A stretch of 64,000 nucleotides of DNA from an uncultured Haliea sp. GTDB taxonomy: Bacteria > Pseudomonadota > Gammaproteobacteria > Pseudomonadales > Halieaceae. Under the pieces are notes generated by a model that was given only the letters and a program-made list of their open reading frames with translations, ran no database searches and was not told where the DNA came from. Made by a program: the position numbers and the translations under genes. Below, one piece after another: positions 50,431 to 59,688 of this stretch. The DNA lies in contig CAJXWP010000001.1 of NCBI GenBank assembly GCA_913062625.1, positions 62,001 through 126,000 of the forward strand, written 5' to 3'. How positions within the stretch are numbered: the first letter of the stretch is position 1; every line of letters begins with the position of its first letter.

Positions 50431-52104
50431 CTAATTAGGCCAGTAAATATACTCGTCGCCCGCTTCGAGATAGTCAGCGCGCGTTTTATCAATGGCCACC
50501 GGCATCTCAACGACAAAAGGATACAATGGCGCTCGAGCGGATGCCTCGTGCTTATCGAGCAGCGCCTGCAACTCGTTCAACTTGTCGACACGCGTTGCCG
50601 CTAAATTATGGCGCTCGGTCGGATCGTCGGCAAGATTGTAAAGCCAGCTCCTTTGGGGACGCTCTGATATCTGCAGCTTCCAGTCTCCATGGCGCACCGC
50701 TGTGTAGTAACCGCTTTGCCAGAACAAGGTCGTCCGAGGCCATTTTGTCATACCGTCTCCAGTGGCCAGAGGCAGCAAATTGAGACCATCAATGTCAATA
50801 CCTGGGGGAATCGCCGCCCCTGCGGCTGCGGCCAGTGTAGGCAAAAGATCGATATGGGCGACAGGCGCGTCTATGCGAGTGTCGGGCGCTATACGTAAGG
50901 GCCACTTAATGAACAAAGGCACCCTCAGACCCCCTTCGAAATTTGTCACCTTCCACCCACGGTACGGAGCATTAATGTCTGGAAGGCCAAGGTAGCCCGC
51001 CCCACCGTTATCACTGGTGAACATCACCACAGTATTCTCCGCCAGCCCCTCTTCTTCGAGGGTGGCCATAATACGACCAACGCTGCGGTCTAATGCGCGA
51101 ACCATGGCTGCATACACCCTCAGTCGATGAGGTTTGATGTCACCAACCGCCTCGTAATCCTGCCGCGTCGCCTGCAGCGGCGTGTGCGTACCCCAGTGTG
51201 CGAGGTATAAAAAGAAAGGCTGATTTTTATTGGCCTTGATGATCGCAATCGACTCGTCTGTCCAGTAATCCGTGAGATAACCACCAGGCTCAAAGCGTTG
51301 ATCCCCTCCGTTGTTGAAACTGGCGGCATAGTTCAGGCGGGCCCATAGAAACTGATCAATGGGATCGAAAGCCAGTTTGGCATTCACCACATTAGGATCG
51401 TCTTCCGGCAAATAAAGACCACTGGCCATCAGTAAGCTATCATCAAAGCCTTGGTCATTGGGTGTAGAACCCTCTGCCCTCCCGAGATGCCACTTTCCGA
51501 TGTGCGCGGTGTAATAGCCGCTGTCGCGCAATACCTCAGCGATGGTCACCTCCGCCGCAGGCAAGCCTTGCGCTTCGTAAGACACTGCGGCATTGCTAAC
51601 CGACTCACTAAAGATGCCGGGTGGCAAACCATCATCCATGGTCGCACTGACCATCGAAACCATGGGGCCCATACCGGATGGCATAGGGGTGAACTCGAAG
51701 CCGGTACGGGTTGGATAACGGCCCGTCATGATCATGGCGCGCGACGGCGCGCAGGTCGCGTTGCCCGCATAGGATTGATTAAAAACGGCTCCCTGCTCGG
51801 CCAGCTGATCGATGTGGGGTGTCTGTACACGGCCGCCGGCGACACCGCCGCCAAACGTGGATATATCGTTGTAGCCTAGGTCATCGGCAACGATGAGAAC
51901 AATATTTGGGAGGCGCTGTTTTGGCTCAGACCGCGCCTCCTGTGGCCCTTTTCCCCAGGGTATAGCGGTGTTCGGTGTCACCACAAACTCCCTGTCTGAT
52001 CTAAACTTGACTAGGCCTAACAGAATATCGACTCTCTTCAACCACGCTAGACCGGCTAGGGCAATAACCACGAGCAGCAGAACAATGAGGGACTTTTTAA
52101 GCAT
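50431..52104 (-). CDS. Sulfatase (arylsulfatase family)
   Basis: Type I sulfatase that hydrolyses sulfate esters. The 557-residue product has an N-terminal membrane/signal segment (SLIVLLLVVIALAGLAW), the metal site IVLIVADDLGYNDIS, and the formylglycine motif CAPSR at residues 118-122, followed by TGRYPTR. Further metal ligands are in FTSDNGGAG. The Cys would need conversion to formylglycine by a maturase that is not in the window. The C-terminal part (YNLADDPTERHNLA) is standard. It lies in the same neighbourhood as the hydrolase at 48784 but on the other strand. The substrate is unknown. Confidence 0.93.
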   Translation of the reverse strand: MLKKSLIVLLLVVIALAGLAWLKRVDILLGLVKFRSDREFVVTPNTAIPWGKGPQEARSEPKQRLPNIVLIVADDLGYNDISTFGGGVAGGRVQTPHIDQLAEQGAVFNQSYAGNATCAPSRAMIMTGRYPTRTGFEFTPMPSGMGPMVSMVSATMDDGLPPGIFSESVSNAAVSYEAQGLPAAEVTIAEVLRDSGYYTAHIGKWHLGRAEGSTPNDQGFDDSLLMASGLYLPEDDPNVVNAKLAFDPIDQFLWARLNYAASFNNGGDQRFEPGGYLTDYWTDESIAIIKANKNQPFFLYLAHWGTHTPLQATRQDYEAVGDIKPHRLRVYAAMVRALDRSVGRIMATLEEEGLAENTVVMFTSDNGGAGYLGLPDINAPYRGWKVTNFEGGLRVPLFIKWPLRIAPDTRIDAPVAHIDLLPTLAAAAGAAIPPGIDIDGLNLLPLATGDGMTKWPRTTLFWQSGYYTAVRHGDWKLQISERPQRSWLYNLADDPTERHNLAATRVDKLNELQALLDKHEASARAPLYPFVVEMPVAIDKTRADYLEAGDEYIYWPN

Positions 52105-52641
52105 ACGCTAGCGCCTGCTGCTAGTGACCAGAGAGCTTACCCACCGCCCATACTGGCGAGCTTGGCAAGACGGTGATGTTTTAATTGGCATTAATAATGT
52201 CATATTGTTTTACCCGTGTAAACGGGAAGGCGACTTGCAGCAGGCAGTCACTAAGACTGTAGTCCTGAGACACTGTGCTCTGAGGCGCTAGTATATTTTT
52301 TATCTTTGCGAGACGTTTTTCAATCGCTGCCACTAAGCAACAGTGCGCGTGTGCTATCAGTTTTCTAGGTAGTCGCAACACGAATAAATTAAGCACCGAC
52401 AAGTCTTTTCTGGTTGATTGCATTTCATTGGTTGGTTTCCATAGTGCCGTGCTGCTAATAGGTAGTCTATTGCCGCAGTGAATCGTTATGCGAAGAAAAT
52501 CTGAGAGGAGGCTATGGATGGGCAGACGAGACGGAGGGTTAGACGAATACTTTATGCACACCATAGGGGTCAGGTGGGAGACGCAACCTATGGACCACAG
52601 TGCCTATGTGTTAACTCGTAGAGTGCTGCATCGCTAAAGCT
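52105..52641. other. Gene-poor region
   Basis: This 537-base stretch lies upstream of the sulfatase and after the zinc-finger repeat gene. The only sizeable open frame (52181-52564, minus) starts without a ribosome-binding site and looks like no known protein; an inner start would give about 80 residues. No RNA gene or repeat was recognised. The sulfatase promoter should lie at its left end. Confidence 0.5.
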
Positions 52642-53190
52642 TTAAGGTTGAGTCCGACCGGCGCAGAACGGACAACCATGGCCGGCCATTACTGTGCTGG
52701 GCCTTGCTTCCCATGTGTGCTTCTGCTTACACTCGAACAGGGTCTTTGTTTTTGTGTTTGTAAAGTCCCCCAGCAAGAGAATTTCTCTGTCCGCGATTCG
52801 CTCGCTCACTATCGCTTTTGTTAGTGGCGCCAGCCCCGCGCAGTGTGGGCATCCTGTGCCTTGCATTACGTAGCCGGGCTTTGCCTCCCATGTGTGCTGT
52901 TGACTGCAGCCGAACAGGGTTTTTGTTGCTACGTTTTTAAAGTCTCCAACGAGCGAGATGCCCCTGGCTACAATTCTTTTATTCACTATCTCTTTCGTTA
53001 GTGGCGCGAGTCCCGCGCAGTGTGGGCATCCTGAACCTCGCGTTACGCTGCCAGGCTTTGCTTCCCATGTATGCCGTTTTTTGCAAGTGAACAGGCTTTT
53101 ATTAAGCGTGCCGGTAAACTCGCCCACCAGACGAATCTCTCTGTCTGCGAGCCGTTCATTTACGATTTCTTTGGTTAATTTTGGCCTCAT
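52642..53190 (-). CDS. Protein of three tandem zinc-finger (treble-clef/DUF723-like) repeats
   Basis: The 182-residue product is almost entirely three copies of a 59-residue unit (residues 5-63, 64-122, 123-181). Each runs LTKxIVxxRxxxR, (L/V)GxF, KxLFxC, x3-H-TWEA, then GCPxCAG. Putative zinc ligands are C36/H40/C55/C58, C95/H99/C114/C117 and C154/H158/C173/C176. This CxxxH...CxxC pattern resembles the DUF723/treble-clef zinc domains found attached to HNH, GIY-YIG and Vsr-like nucleases, but no nuclease domain is present. Function is unknown; nucleic-acid binding is plausible. It is isolated between two gene-poor gaps. The ATG at 53190 has no strong ribosome-binding site (AAGGA at 53199-53203 on the minus strand is near). 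Confidence 0.75.
   Translation of the reverse strand: MRPKLTKEIVNERLADREIRLVGEFTGTLNKSLFTCKKRHTWEAKPGSVTRGSGCPHCAGLAPLTKEIVNKRIVARGISLVGDFKNVATKTLFGCSQQHTWEAKPGYVMQGTGCPHCAGLAPLTKAIVSERIADREILLLGDFTNTKTKTLFECKQKHTWEARPSTVMAGHGCPFCAGRTQP
52660..53178 (-). repeat. Three tandem 177-bp coding repeats
   Basis: The three protein units correspond to direct DNA repeats of 177 bases, with recognisable shared stretches such as the segments reading GGGCATCCTG or GGACAACCATG on the plus strand near the CPxC codons and CTCCCATGTGTGC/TTCCCATGTATGC near the HTWEA codons. Confidence 0.8.
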
Positions 53191-53651
53191 CTCAATGTCC
53201 TTAAATCCTTTTAAGTGAGAATAAATTATCTATCCGATTAAATCGCGCGCGGATATAATAGCGCATATCTTACTTAAATGAGGGGGGCATATCCCTACTT
53301 TAATAGATCTGGACATCTGACACCTTCAATGCCAATTAAGTGGCGATGTTATAACAAAATAGACAATCGGCCTTTACGTGTGCTGCCAAAATACAATGCA
53401 TTAGACATATCTTGTCCGTGAGCGAATTGTGCGGCGATCTGGTAGACCTCGCGCTAATGGATCTAGCGCCGCCACTGGCAAGAATATGCACCGTCTATTG
53501 AACAACACCCATGAGCCTTAAGCACTAAAGGCCCCAGGCCCAACAAATTAAACCTTGCGAGATGTGCAAAAAAACTGTTGGATAGGCCTCTAATACTGAG
53601 TAGGCGACCAGCTTAATTCGCTTTAGAGGGCCTAGAACTCGTGGGGGACAG
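53191..53651. other. Gene-poor region
   Basis: A 461-base stretch between the divergent zinc-finger repeat gene and the YqjD-like gene. The part next to the repeat gene (53200-53320) is AT-rich and contains GATATAATAG (53251-53260), a -10-like sequence. No gene, RNA or repeat was recognised; a short reading VSELCGDLVDLALMDLAPPLARI on the plus strand near 53418 could be a gene remnant but is unidentified. Confidence 0.5.
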
Positions 53652-53987
53652 ATGAAAGATCAAGAGATAGCGTCGGAGCTGCAGACACTGAGAGCCCAAC
53701 TTAAGCAGCTGGAGCAAGACCGTCTTCAGCATAAAGAGGCTGCGTCGAAGCCTAGCGAGGTGGCAAATGCACAAGCCTCGCTCGCAGCACAGGAGAGCCC
53801 GAGAGAATCTGTTGAGGACTGGGTTAGCGGGCTTGAAGACCTCGATACGGCACACGTTTTGGAACGCATAAAAGACGTCACCAGCGACTGGTTTGTTGAT
53901 ATTAATGACGATCTAAAAGACGTCAGGCCCGCTACACTCCTTCTCCTTTTTGGGTTTGGTGTACTGGTGGGTCGATTAACATCTTAA
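53652..53987 (+). CDS. YqjD/ElaB-like (DUF883-type) membrane-anchored protein
   Basis: A 111-residue protein with an N-terminal coiled coil (residues 1-30, IASELQTLRAQLKQLEQDRLQ) and a single C-terminal membrane helix preceded by the family-like RPATLLLLFGFGVLVGRL. This layout is that of YqjD/ElaB proteins, which sit in the inner membrane and can bind ribosomes in stationary phase. Similarity outside the tail is low, so the assignment is tentative. Followed ten bases later by a membrane-protein gene in the same direction. Confidence 0.6.
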   Translation: MKDQEIASELQTLRAQLKQLEQDRLQHKEAASKPSEVANAQASLAAQESPRESVEDWVSGLEDLDTAHVLERIKDVTSDWFVDINDDLKDVRPATLLLLFGFGVLVGRLTS

Positions 53988-54000
53988 GGAGGTTCAATTG
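53986..54000 (+). promoter_or_regulatory. Strong Shine-Dalgarno overlapping the upstream stop, with TTG start
   Basis: AAGGAGG (53986-53992) overlaps the TAA stop of the preceding gene and lies five bases from TTG (53998-54000). This decides the start of the next gene in favour of TTG. Confidence 0.8.
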
Positions 54001-54447
54001 TCTGATTCAATTTTCAAGCTACAACTACTCGCTCGGTCAGAACTCGCACTAACGCAAATCCGTACGCGACGGGCAGTCAGCAAAAGCACGTATATTGCTT
54101 TTGCTTTAGTGCTTTTCTTGCTGGGTATCGGCATGCTCAATGTCGCCGGATTCTTGGCGCTCGAGACATCATTCAGCCCAGCGAAATCAGCGCTAATCAT
54201 TGCTTGTGCGAACGGAATCGGGGGTGTGATTGTTCTTTTGCTTAGCCAAAAGGCGGGGCCCTCCGACAATGAAGAACGTATGGCAAAAGAGGTTCGCGAA
54301 ATGGCGTATCGCGAACTCAGCGAGGATGTTGAGGAAGTTAAAGATAGATTAGGAAATCTTGCCCAAGAGGTTAGCAACATTGGCGAAGATATCTCTCGCG
54401 CCACAGGAGTGCTGCGATTCCTGCTAGGTCTACTAAAAAAATAGTCC
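53998..54447 (+). CDS. YqjE-like (phage-holin-family) membrane protein
   Basis: A 148-residue protein with two membrane helices (about residues 33-53, FALVLFLLGIGMLNVAGFLAL, and 62-83) and a long charged C-terminal helix (EERMAKEVREMAYRELSEDVEEVKDRL). It resembles the YqjE/holin superfamily III-type proteins that usually follow yqjD. It starts with TTG after an optimal Shine-Dalgarno. The two genes likely form an operon. Function in the family is unknown. Confidence 0.6.
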
Positions 54448-54710
54448 CTGTGGTGCTCATCCATGATTGTTGCGCATGTGATAGGAACGCCGCCCTGAAG
54501 GATGTCTCGATCTGAAAATGCAGCGCTGGCTTGCCGGCAAACCTTCTGCGACCAATCCTTTTAACAACCGTGTCGGCATTTTTTGAGCATGCATCATCCC
54601 TCAGTTAGATGCACGCACAGGGCGTATGCCCATCATCCCGTTTAGACGCCTCAATGCCTAGCTCGTCACAGGTAAGAGTTTCCATTCTATTCCTGCACGG
54701 TCTTTGCGGG

Positions 54711-55520
54711 TTACTCGCCGGTATAATTCGGTTCACGCTTTTCTGCAAATGCTCGCGGCCCTTCGCGTGCGTCTTTGGACATCACTACTGCCTGCGAGAG
54801 TTCATGCTCAATCACATACGCTTCACTCAATTCCATACCATTGGTCCGCAATACCGCTTCCTTGCAGGCCTGCAGTGCCAACGGCGCATTTTTTGCCAGG
54901 CGCTCGGCAAACTCATAGGTACGAGGCATGAGGCGTTCGGGTGACACCACTTCGTTAATAAAGCCGATGCGGTATGCCTCTTCTGCTGACATGCGGTCGC
55001 CCGTGAGCAACATCTCCATAGCCTTGCAATAAGGAATCTGGCGCGCCAGGCGCACCATGGAGCCGCCGCCTGGCACCAAACCGTGCTGCACCTCGGTGAG
55101 ACCAAACGTGGCGTTGCTGGATGCAATGCGTATATCCGTTGACTGCAGTATTTCTGTGCCACCGGCCAGGGCGTAGCCGTTGATCGCGGCAAGCACCGGC
55201 TTGTAAAGCTCGAAGGGACGCAGTAGCGCAGCACCCATGATGCGCCCAACATCGGCCATCAAGTTCTTTTCCAGCTCCGTATCGGGCTGCCTGGCACCGG
55301 TGAACAGCGGCATCAACATTTTGAGGTCGCCACCCGCCGAGAAGGCGACATCACCGGCGCCGGTCAATATGGCCACGCGCAATGATTTATCATCCCGATA
55401 CTCATGCCAAGCTTCGCACAGAAGCGTCAACAACTCTGGGCTAAATGCATTGCGGACCTCGGGCCGATTAAGCGTAATGGTCATAATGCCTTGGTGTTTA
55501 TCAACTAATAGATCGGGCAT
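54711..55520 (-). CDS. Enoyl-CoA hydratase/isomerase family protein
   Basis: Crotonase-fold enzyme acting on acyl-CoA. The 269-residue product has DVAFSAGGDLKML (oxyanion-hole AGGDL), KPVLAAINGYALAGGTEIL with the second oxyanion Gly, and FGLTEVQHGLVPGGGSMVRL with the catalytic Glu region. AGGAGG five bases before the ATG at 55520 is a near-perfect ribosome-binding site. It is one of three crotonase genes in the last 10 kb. Substrate not determined. Confidence 0.93.
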   Translation of the reverse strand: MPDLLVDKHQGIMTITLNRPEVRNAFSPELLTLLCEAWHEYRDDKSLRVAILTGAGDVAFSAGGDLKMLMPLFTGARQPDTELEKNLMADVGRIMGAALLRPFELYKPVLAAINGYALAGGTEILQSTDIRIASSNATFGLTEVQHGLVPGGGSMVRLARQIPYCKAMEMLLTGDRMSAEEAYRIGFINEVVSPERLMPRTYEFAERLAKNAPLALQACKEAVLRTNGMELSEAYVIEHELSQAVVMSKDAREGPRAFAEKREPNYTGE

Positions 55521-55947
55521 GTTTGCCTCCTACAACCGAAGCACACGATCATAACTCAACATTTATCGCATGTATCATGTTTATACTCGAGCGTCAGCGG
55601 TTTCTGCGACTGCCATGCACAGTGCAAGCTCAATAACGATCTGGCAAAAAGTGAATCAAGGGTGTTGCAGGTTGACGAAAGAACAGGCGGTAGAATATAC
55701 CGCCGCAATATGCCAGAAAAAATCGTCGTTAGAGTGCGGCCACAACAGATCATGGCCTGGGACCATCGTAAACGGGACGGGGTGCTTGCCCAGCGTCACC
55801 ACGGTGCCAATACCCGTAGTCAATGCGCCTGAGCTGCACGCTACAGCGCTGTGTCCTTTTTATGTACACCGCGTTTATTAGAAACGGACGAAAACATCAT
55901 CGCGTCTATGAGTTGCTTCCCCTCTTTTCAAGAAAACTGTTCGATTG
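55521..55947. other. Gene-poor region
   Basis: A 427-base gap between the crotonase gene and the following acyl-CoA dehydrogenase, both on the minus strand. The promoter of the crotonase gene should be at its left side. No gene, RNA or repeat was recognised; a minus-strand reading HPVPFTMVPGHDLLWPHSNDDFFW near 55720-55800 may be a gene remnant but is unidentified. Confidence 0.45.
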
Positions 55948-57726
55948 TTAACGACGATAAAAATCTTCAGCAGAAAACACATCAAAACTTTCAACGTCTC
56001 CAAGCACTCCCCCTAAGTATGCGGCGTTACGATTAAGTACTTGCGTCGCAAAAAACTCGGTGGTTCCTATCTTTTGAACATAAAACCGATTGGCATCGCC
56101 GGCGTCAATACGTCTCTGGGCAGCAATAGCCAGCTTTACCATCAACCAGTAAGAGATCGAATTACCGAAGAGCATCATAAAATTATACGCAAAGTACTGG
56201 GACTTCTCCGGATGAGCAAGCACATGGGCTAGCGCATCTTGACACTGGTCTCCGGCTTTACCCAGTGCTTCCAGTAGTCGCTTTAGTTGAACTGACTCAG
56301 TTACAGAAGATTCAGCCGTGCTGCTCACCTCACTCAATAATGCGCGCAATCCATCGCCGCCGTCGCGCAGACACTTTCGTCCAACAAAGTCTAAAGCCTG
56401 AATACCATTAGTCCCCTCATAAATAGGCAGTATTCTCGCGTCCCGCATATGTTGAGCCGCACCGGTCTGCTCAATAAAGCCCATGCCACCATGCACCTGC
56501 ACTCCAAGAGAAGTCACCTCCACTGCAACTTCTGTGCACCAACCTTTGACCAAAGGCGTTAATATTTCAACCGCACGTGCGCTATATTCACGTACGGATT
56601 GATTGGCATGATGTTTACTTCGGTCTTCCTCCGCGATGGTATAAATCGATAATGCTCGACCCGCCTCTACCTGAGCACGCATTTGTAAAAGCATCCGCTT
56701 AACATCGCCATGGTGAATAATAGGCGCTCGACCAGCAACGCCCTGAACTCGGCCTTGAACGCGCTGCGCAGCATAATCAACGGCTTGTTGGTAGGCCCGC
56801 TCACCCACCGAAACGCCCTGATGCCCAACTGACAATCTAGCATTATTCATCATGCTAAACATGCACATTAAGCCCTGGTTTTCAGGGCCCACTAAATAGC
56901 CTACAGCACCACCATTATCGCCAAACGCCATTGTGCAGGTAGGACTACAATGAATACCTAATTTTTGTTCAATACCCAGTGCTCTAACATCATTACGCTG
57001 CCCTAAACTACCATCAGAATTGACTAAAAATTTAGGCACTAAAAACAGTGAAATCCCGTGATTACCCGCAGGAGCGCCGGGAAGCCTTGCTAGCACTAAA
57101 TGAATCACATTCTGCGTCTGCTTATGATCACCCCAGGTAATATAAATCTTTTGACCTGAAATCAAATAATGATCTTTATTGGGTACAGCTTTCGCTTGAA
57201 CTGCCGATAGATCGCTTCCAGCCTGAGACTCAGTAAGGTTCATTGTCCCTGACCAAACGCCGGTAACTAGATTTTTTAGGTAGCAATCTTTCAAATCGTC
57301 TGAACCGTAAAGGTTTAAGGCATGAATAACCCCTCGACTGAGCATGGGCAGCAAACTCAAACCCATATTAGCCGATTGCAACATCTCCTGAACGACCACA
57401 TCAACCACGCCAGGGAAACCCGCACCACCGTGTTCCGTAGCGCCACTTAAACCGCACCAACCAGCCTCTATCATCTGTTCATAAACGCCATCTAATACGG
57501 GCGCAGTTACAATTTCACCATCCACTAGATGAGTCATTTGCGCGTCTGCCACAGCATTAGTGGGCGCAACTACCTCTTCGAAAAATTTCGCTGCCTCGGG
57601 AATAATAGCCTGCAGCATATCGCTCCCAACGTCTTCGTACCCCGGAAGCTCGCTATGCGTGTCATAGCCAATGAGTTCTTCCAAAATAAATGAAAATTCT
57701 TCCGTTGGAGCTTTATAAGCTGACAT
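55948..57726 (-). CDS. Acyl-CoA dehydrogenase (FadE-like, long form)
   Basis: Enzyme of fatty-acid beta-oxidation. From ATG 57726 (MSAYKAPTEEFSFILEEL, the usual start of this group) the product has 592 residues with MNLTESQAGSDLSAVQ (FAD/substrate), SGQKIYITWGDH, the GGMGFIEQTGAAQHMRDARILPIYEGTNGIQALDFVGRK C-terminal signature and a DUF3609-like tail. The family uses Glu as catalytic base in the IYEGTNG motif. AGGA lies 11 bases before the ATG; the longer open frame to 57906 adds unrelated sequence. The gene looks more AT-rich than its neighbours, especially around 57001-57200. Confidence 0.93.
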   Translation of the reverse strand: MSAYKAPTEEFSFILEELIGYDTHSELPGYEDVGSDMLQAIIPEAAKFFEEVVAPTNAVADAQMTHLVDGEIVTAPVLDGVYEQMIEAGWCGLSGATEHGGAGFPGVVDVVVQEMLQSANMGLSLLPMLSRGVIHALNLYGSDDLKDCYLKNLVTGVWSGTMNLTESQAGSDLSAVQAKAVPNKDHYLISGQKIYITWGDHKQTQNVIHLVLARLPGAPAGNHGISLFLVPKFLVNSDGSLGQRNDVRALGIEQKLGIHCSPTCTMAFGDNGGAVGYLVGPENQGLMCMFSMMNNARLSVGHQGVSVGERAYQQAVDYAAQRVQGRVQGVAGRAPIIHHGDVKRMLLQMRAQVEAGRALSIYTIAEEDRSKHHANQSVREYSARAVEILTPLVKGWCTEVAVEVTSLGVQVHGGMGFIEQTGAAQHMRDARILPIYEGTNGIQALDFVGRKCLRDGGDGLRALLSEVSSTAESSVTESVQLKRLLEALGKAGDQCQDALAHVLAHPEKSQYFAYNFMMLFGNSISYWLMVKLAIAAQRRIDAGDANRFYVQKIGTTEFFATQVLNRNAAYLGGVLGDVESFDVFSAEDFYRR

Positions 57727-57921
57727 AAATAACATTGTCCTGTATAGCCGTATCTCAGCGCCGCACCAAGATTTACGCTGTTGAAAATCACTGTAATTAT
57801 CTAATTCCAATTGATTCTTGTAAACCAAAAATCTGTGTAAAAGGTGTTTTTCTGCGCGAAGTATTTGTACTATCATTGTAGCTGTCTGGGTTGCATGGGT
57901 TTTCAATAGTTCAGGCGAACG

Positions 57922-58262
57922 CTAAGGGCGATACCAGAACGGTGAGGAATAGGGCCGCTCCTGAATCACCGCGGCGCCCTCGTCAGGTGTTTCAACCCCG
58001 CGCGCACTCGCATCCAGTTGTAAGTGTCGCACTGCCCGGATCTGCAGCACTCTGACGCAGTAGACCGCTGCACTAAATTGGCCCCTAACAAATTCTCTTC
58101 GACAAAACCGCAGCCGGCAAACGCGCGCAGCACTATACGCGACCCGTTAGTAGCATAGGTTTCACCGGGTTTCATCGCAGCGATGATGGACTGGCGTGCA
58201 GTCAGTGTGAAGTTGAGGATGTGATATCTAGATCGCAAGGCAGTAATTGTATCGACTGGCAA
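57922..58262 (-). pseudogene. C-terminal relic of a DUF3604 protein
   Basis: The minus strand from 58262 reads SIIAAMKPGETYATNGSRIVLRAFAGCGF, the ..R..I..A..RGE.YATTGTR..VR.F.GW.F motif of DUF3604 proteins, then loses similarity. In another frame, the last codons read EGAAVIQERPYSSPFWYRP followed by TAG (57922-57924), which matches the family C-terminus IQERAWTSPIWYTP. So a DUF3604 gene was present, has an internal deletion and at least one frameshift, and lacks its N-terminus. Members of the family are large proteins of unknown function, often near sulfatases or degradation genes. Confidence 0.7.
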
Positions 58263-58479
58263 AACATCGAGCTCTCTTCGGAAGGTGATCTGGCCTGCAG
58301 CACCTATCTACTGATCTAAACAAGTCAATTTGGCGTGAGCTGCTTTCTATCTGCCCTTTGGTGACTCTTTAGACTGAAACAGGGTTATGTGGCATTCTAG
58401 TATGTAAGTGTTTATCAACCAGCGGGCTGCACATGGACTCTTTCCCTCGACGTATTAGATTGCAAGCTCGGTCAGCCGT
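58263..58479. other. Region upstream of the MFS gene
   Basis: These 217 bases between the DUF3604 relic and the MFS gene hold no recognised gene. The MFS promoter is expected here; a TTGGCGTGAGC stretch (58330-58340) lies near TAGACTG (58370-58376) but no good -35/-10 pair with right spacing was established. Confidence 0.35.
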
Positions 58480-59688
58480 ATGAGTTCTGTAACATCAGCC
58501 ATGCATACTTCGAGACCGGGCACCGTGGCCGGCATATTCATTTGCTCGATCTTCCTGCTCACACAATTTAATGTCAGTGTGCTGAGTCCGGTTATTCCGG
58601 CCATTGGAGACAGCTTCAGCCTCAGCGGTAAATCGGCTCGTTTAATACTGTCGTACGGTTTTGCAGGTTACATGGTAGGTCAGCTGGTCTGGGGACCGGT
58701 CTCTGATCGAATCAACCGTTCGAAAATCATTATCGTCAATCTTGCACTTTATATGGTTCTTGCCCTGTCGGCGATGGTGATGAGTACAGAAGCAGCGCTG
58801 TTGGGTGTCTATATTGCTATGGGCTTTTTTGCATCAACATTTACCAGTGTTGGCAATGCCATCCTAAAAGACCGCTACAAGGGTGATGACTATGTGAGAA
58901 TAGTAGCCAACGTTGGAGTTGTGATGGCAGCGGGCCCGGCTATTGGCCCGGGACTTGCAGCTATAATAGTGACGTATTCAAAAGGGGGCTGGCAGGTGGC
59001 ATTCCTGTTACTGGGGCTTGTCAGTCTTATCAGTTTGCTGGGGTTTTCGGTTTTTTGCCGTTATCCGTCGAGCAAGGGCCCAATTGCAACTCGGCCCGAT
59101 CACTCCAACAACCTATTCCGCAATGGACGTTTCTTTGCTGCTCTTTTCTCTTTCAGCCTGCCTTTTGGAATAGTCATATCCTACCTTGCGGTGGGTCCCT
59201 ATTTTTTCCAGCAGTACTACGGACTTCCGACGCATATGGTCCACATCGGGTTTGGCGTGACTACTTTTTTCTATCTGCTGGGCGCATTTTTTTTTCGCGC
59301 TCGTAGTGCATTGATCACGCCCATCGCTGCGCTCAGCCTGGGGACGGTAATTGCACTGGTTGGTGCAGCTGCGCTGCTTCTATTTGCGACGATCTGGCCA
59401 CATGATGCCTGGCTGGGTGTCCTTGCACTGTGCCTGCTGTTGGGTGGAGCAGGTATCATAGTGCCGGCAGGTAAGGCGGCCACGATGGGACAGGTCGATA
59501 GCGCCTTTGGCAGCGCAGCGTCGACTATGAAGTTTGTTCAAAGCGCATGCGCGTTGATGGTCTCCGCCTGTGCCGCAGTGCTGTTTTCTGCCCAGAATAT
59601 TCTGCCCTTGTTGCTGTTGTACCTTGCTGTCACATTGCTGGCGTGTCTCGGTGCGGCGTTACTGAGACGATCGTCTCTGGCGGATTGA
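58480..59688 (+). CDS. MFS transporter, Bcr/CflA-like drug exporter
   Basis: Twelve-helix major facilitator. The 402-residue product has the MFS loop-2 motif in GQLVWGPVSDRINRSKII, helices spread over residues about 15-395 and the Bcr/CflA-type motif AAGPAIGPGLAAIIVTYSKGGWQVAFLLLG. Proton-driven export of small molecules is the usual family role; the substrate is unknown. It stands alone on the plus strand. The ribosome-binding site is weak. Confidence 0.88.
   Translation: MSSVTSAMHTSRPGTVAGIFICSIFLLTQFNVSVLSPVIPAIGDSFSLSGKSARLILSYGFAGYMVGQLVWGPVSDRINRSKIIIVNLALYMVLALSAMVMSTEAALLGVYIAMGFFASTFTSVGNAILKDRYKGDDYVRIVANVGVVMAAGPAIGPGLAAIIVTYSKGGWQVAFLLLGLVSLISLLGFSVFCRYPSSKGPIATRPDHSNNLFRNGRFFAALFSFSLPFGIVISYLAVGPYFFQQYYGLPTHMVHIGFGVTTFFYLLGAFFFRARSALITPIAALSLGTVIALVGAAALLLFATIWPHDAWLGVLALCLLLGGAGIIVPAGKAATMGQVDSAFGSAASTMKFVQSACALMVSACAAVLFSAQNILPLLLLYLAVTLLACLGAALLRRSSLAD

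Noticed and set aside
52181-52564. 127-codon minus-strand frame upstream of the sulfatase
   Set aside because: No ribosome-binding site and no family resemblance; an inner 80-codon version from an ATG near 52423 is equally unsupported.
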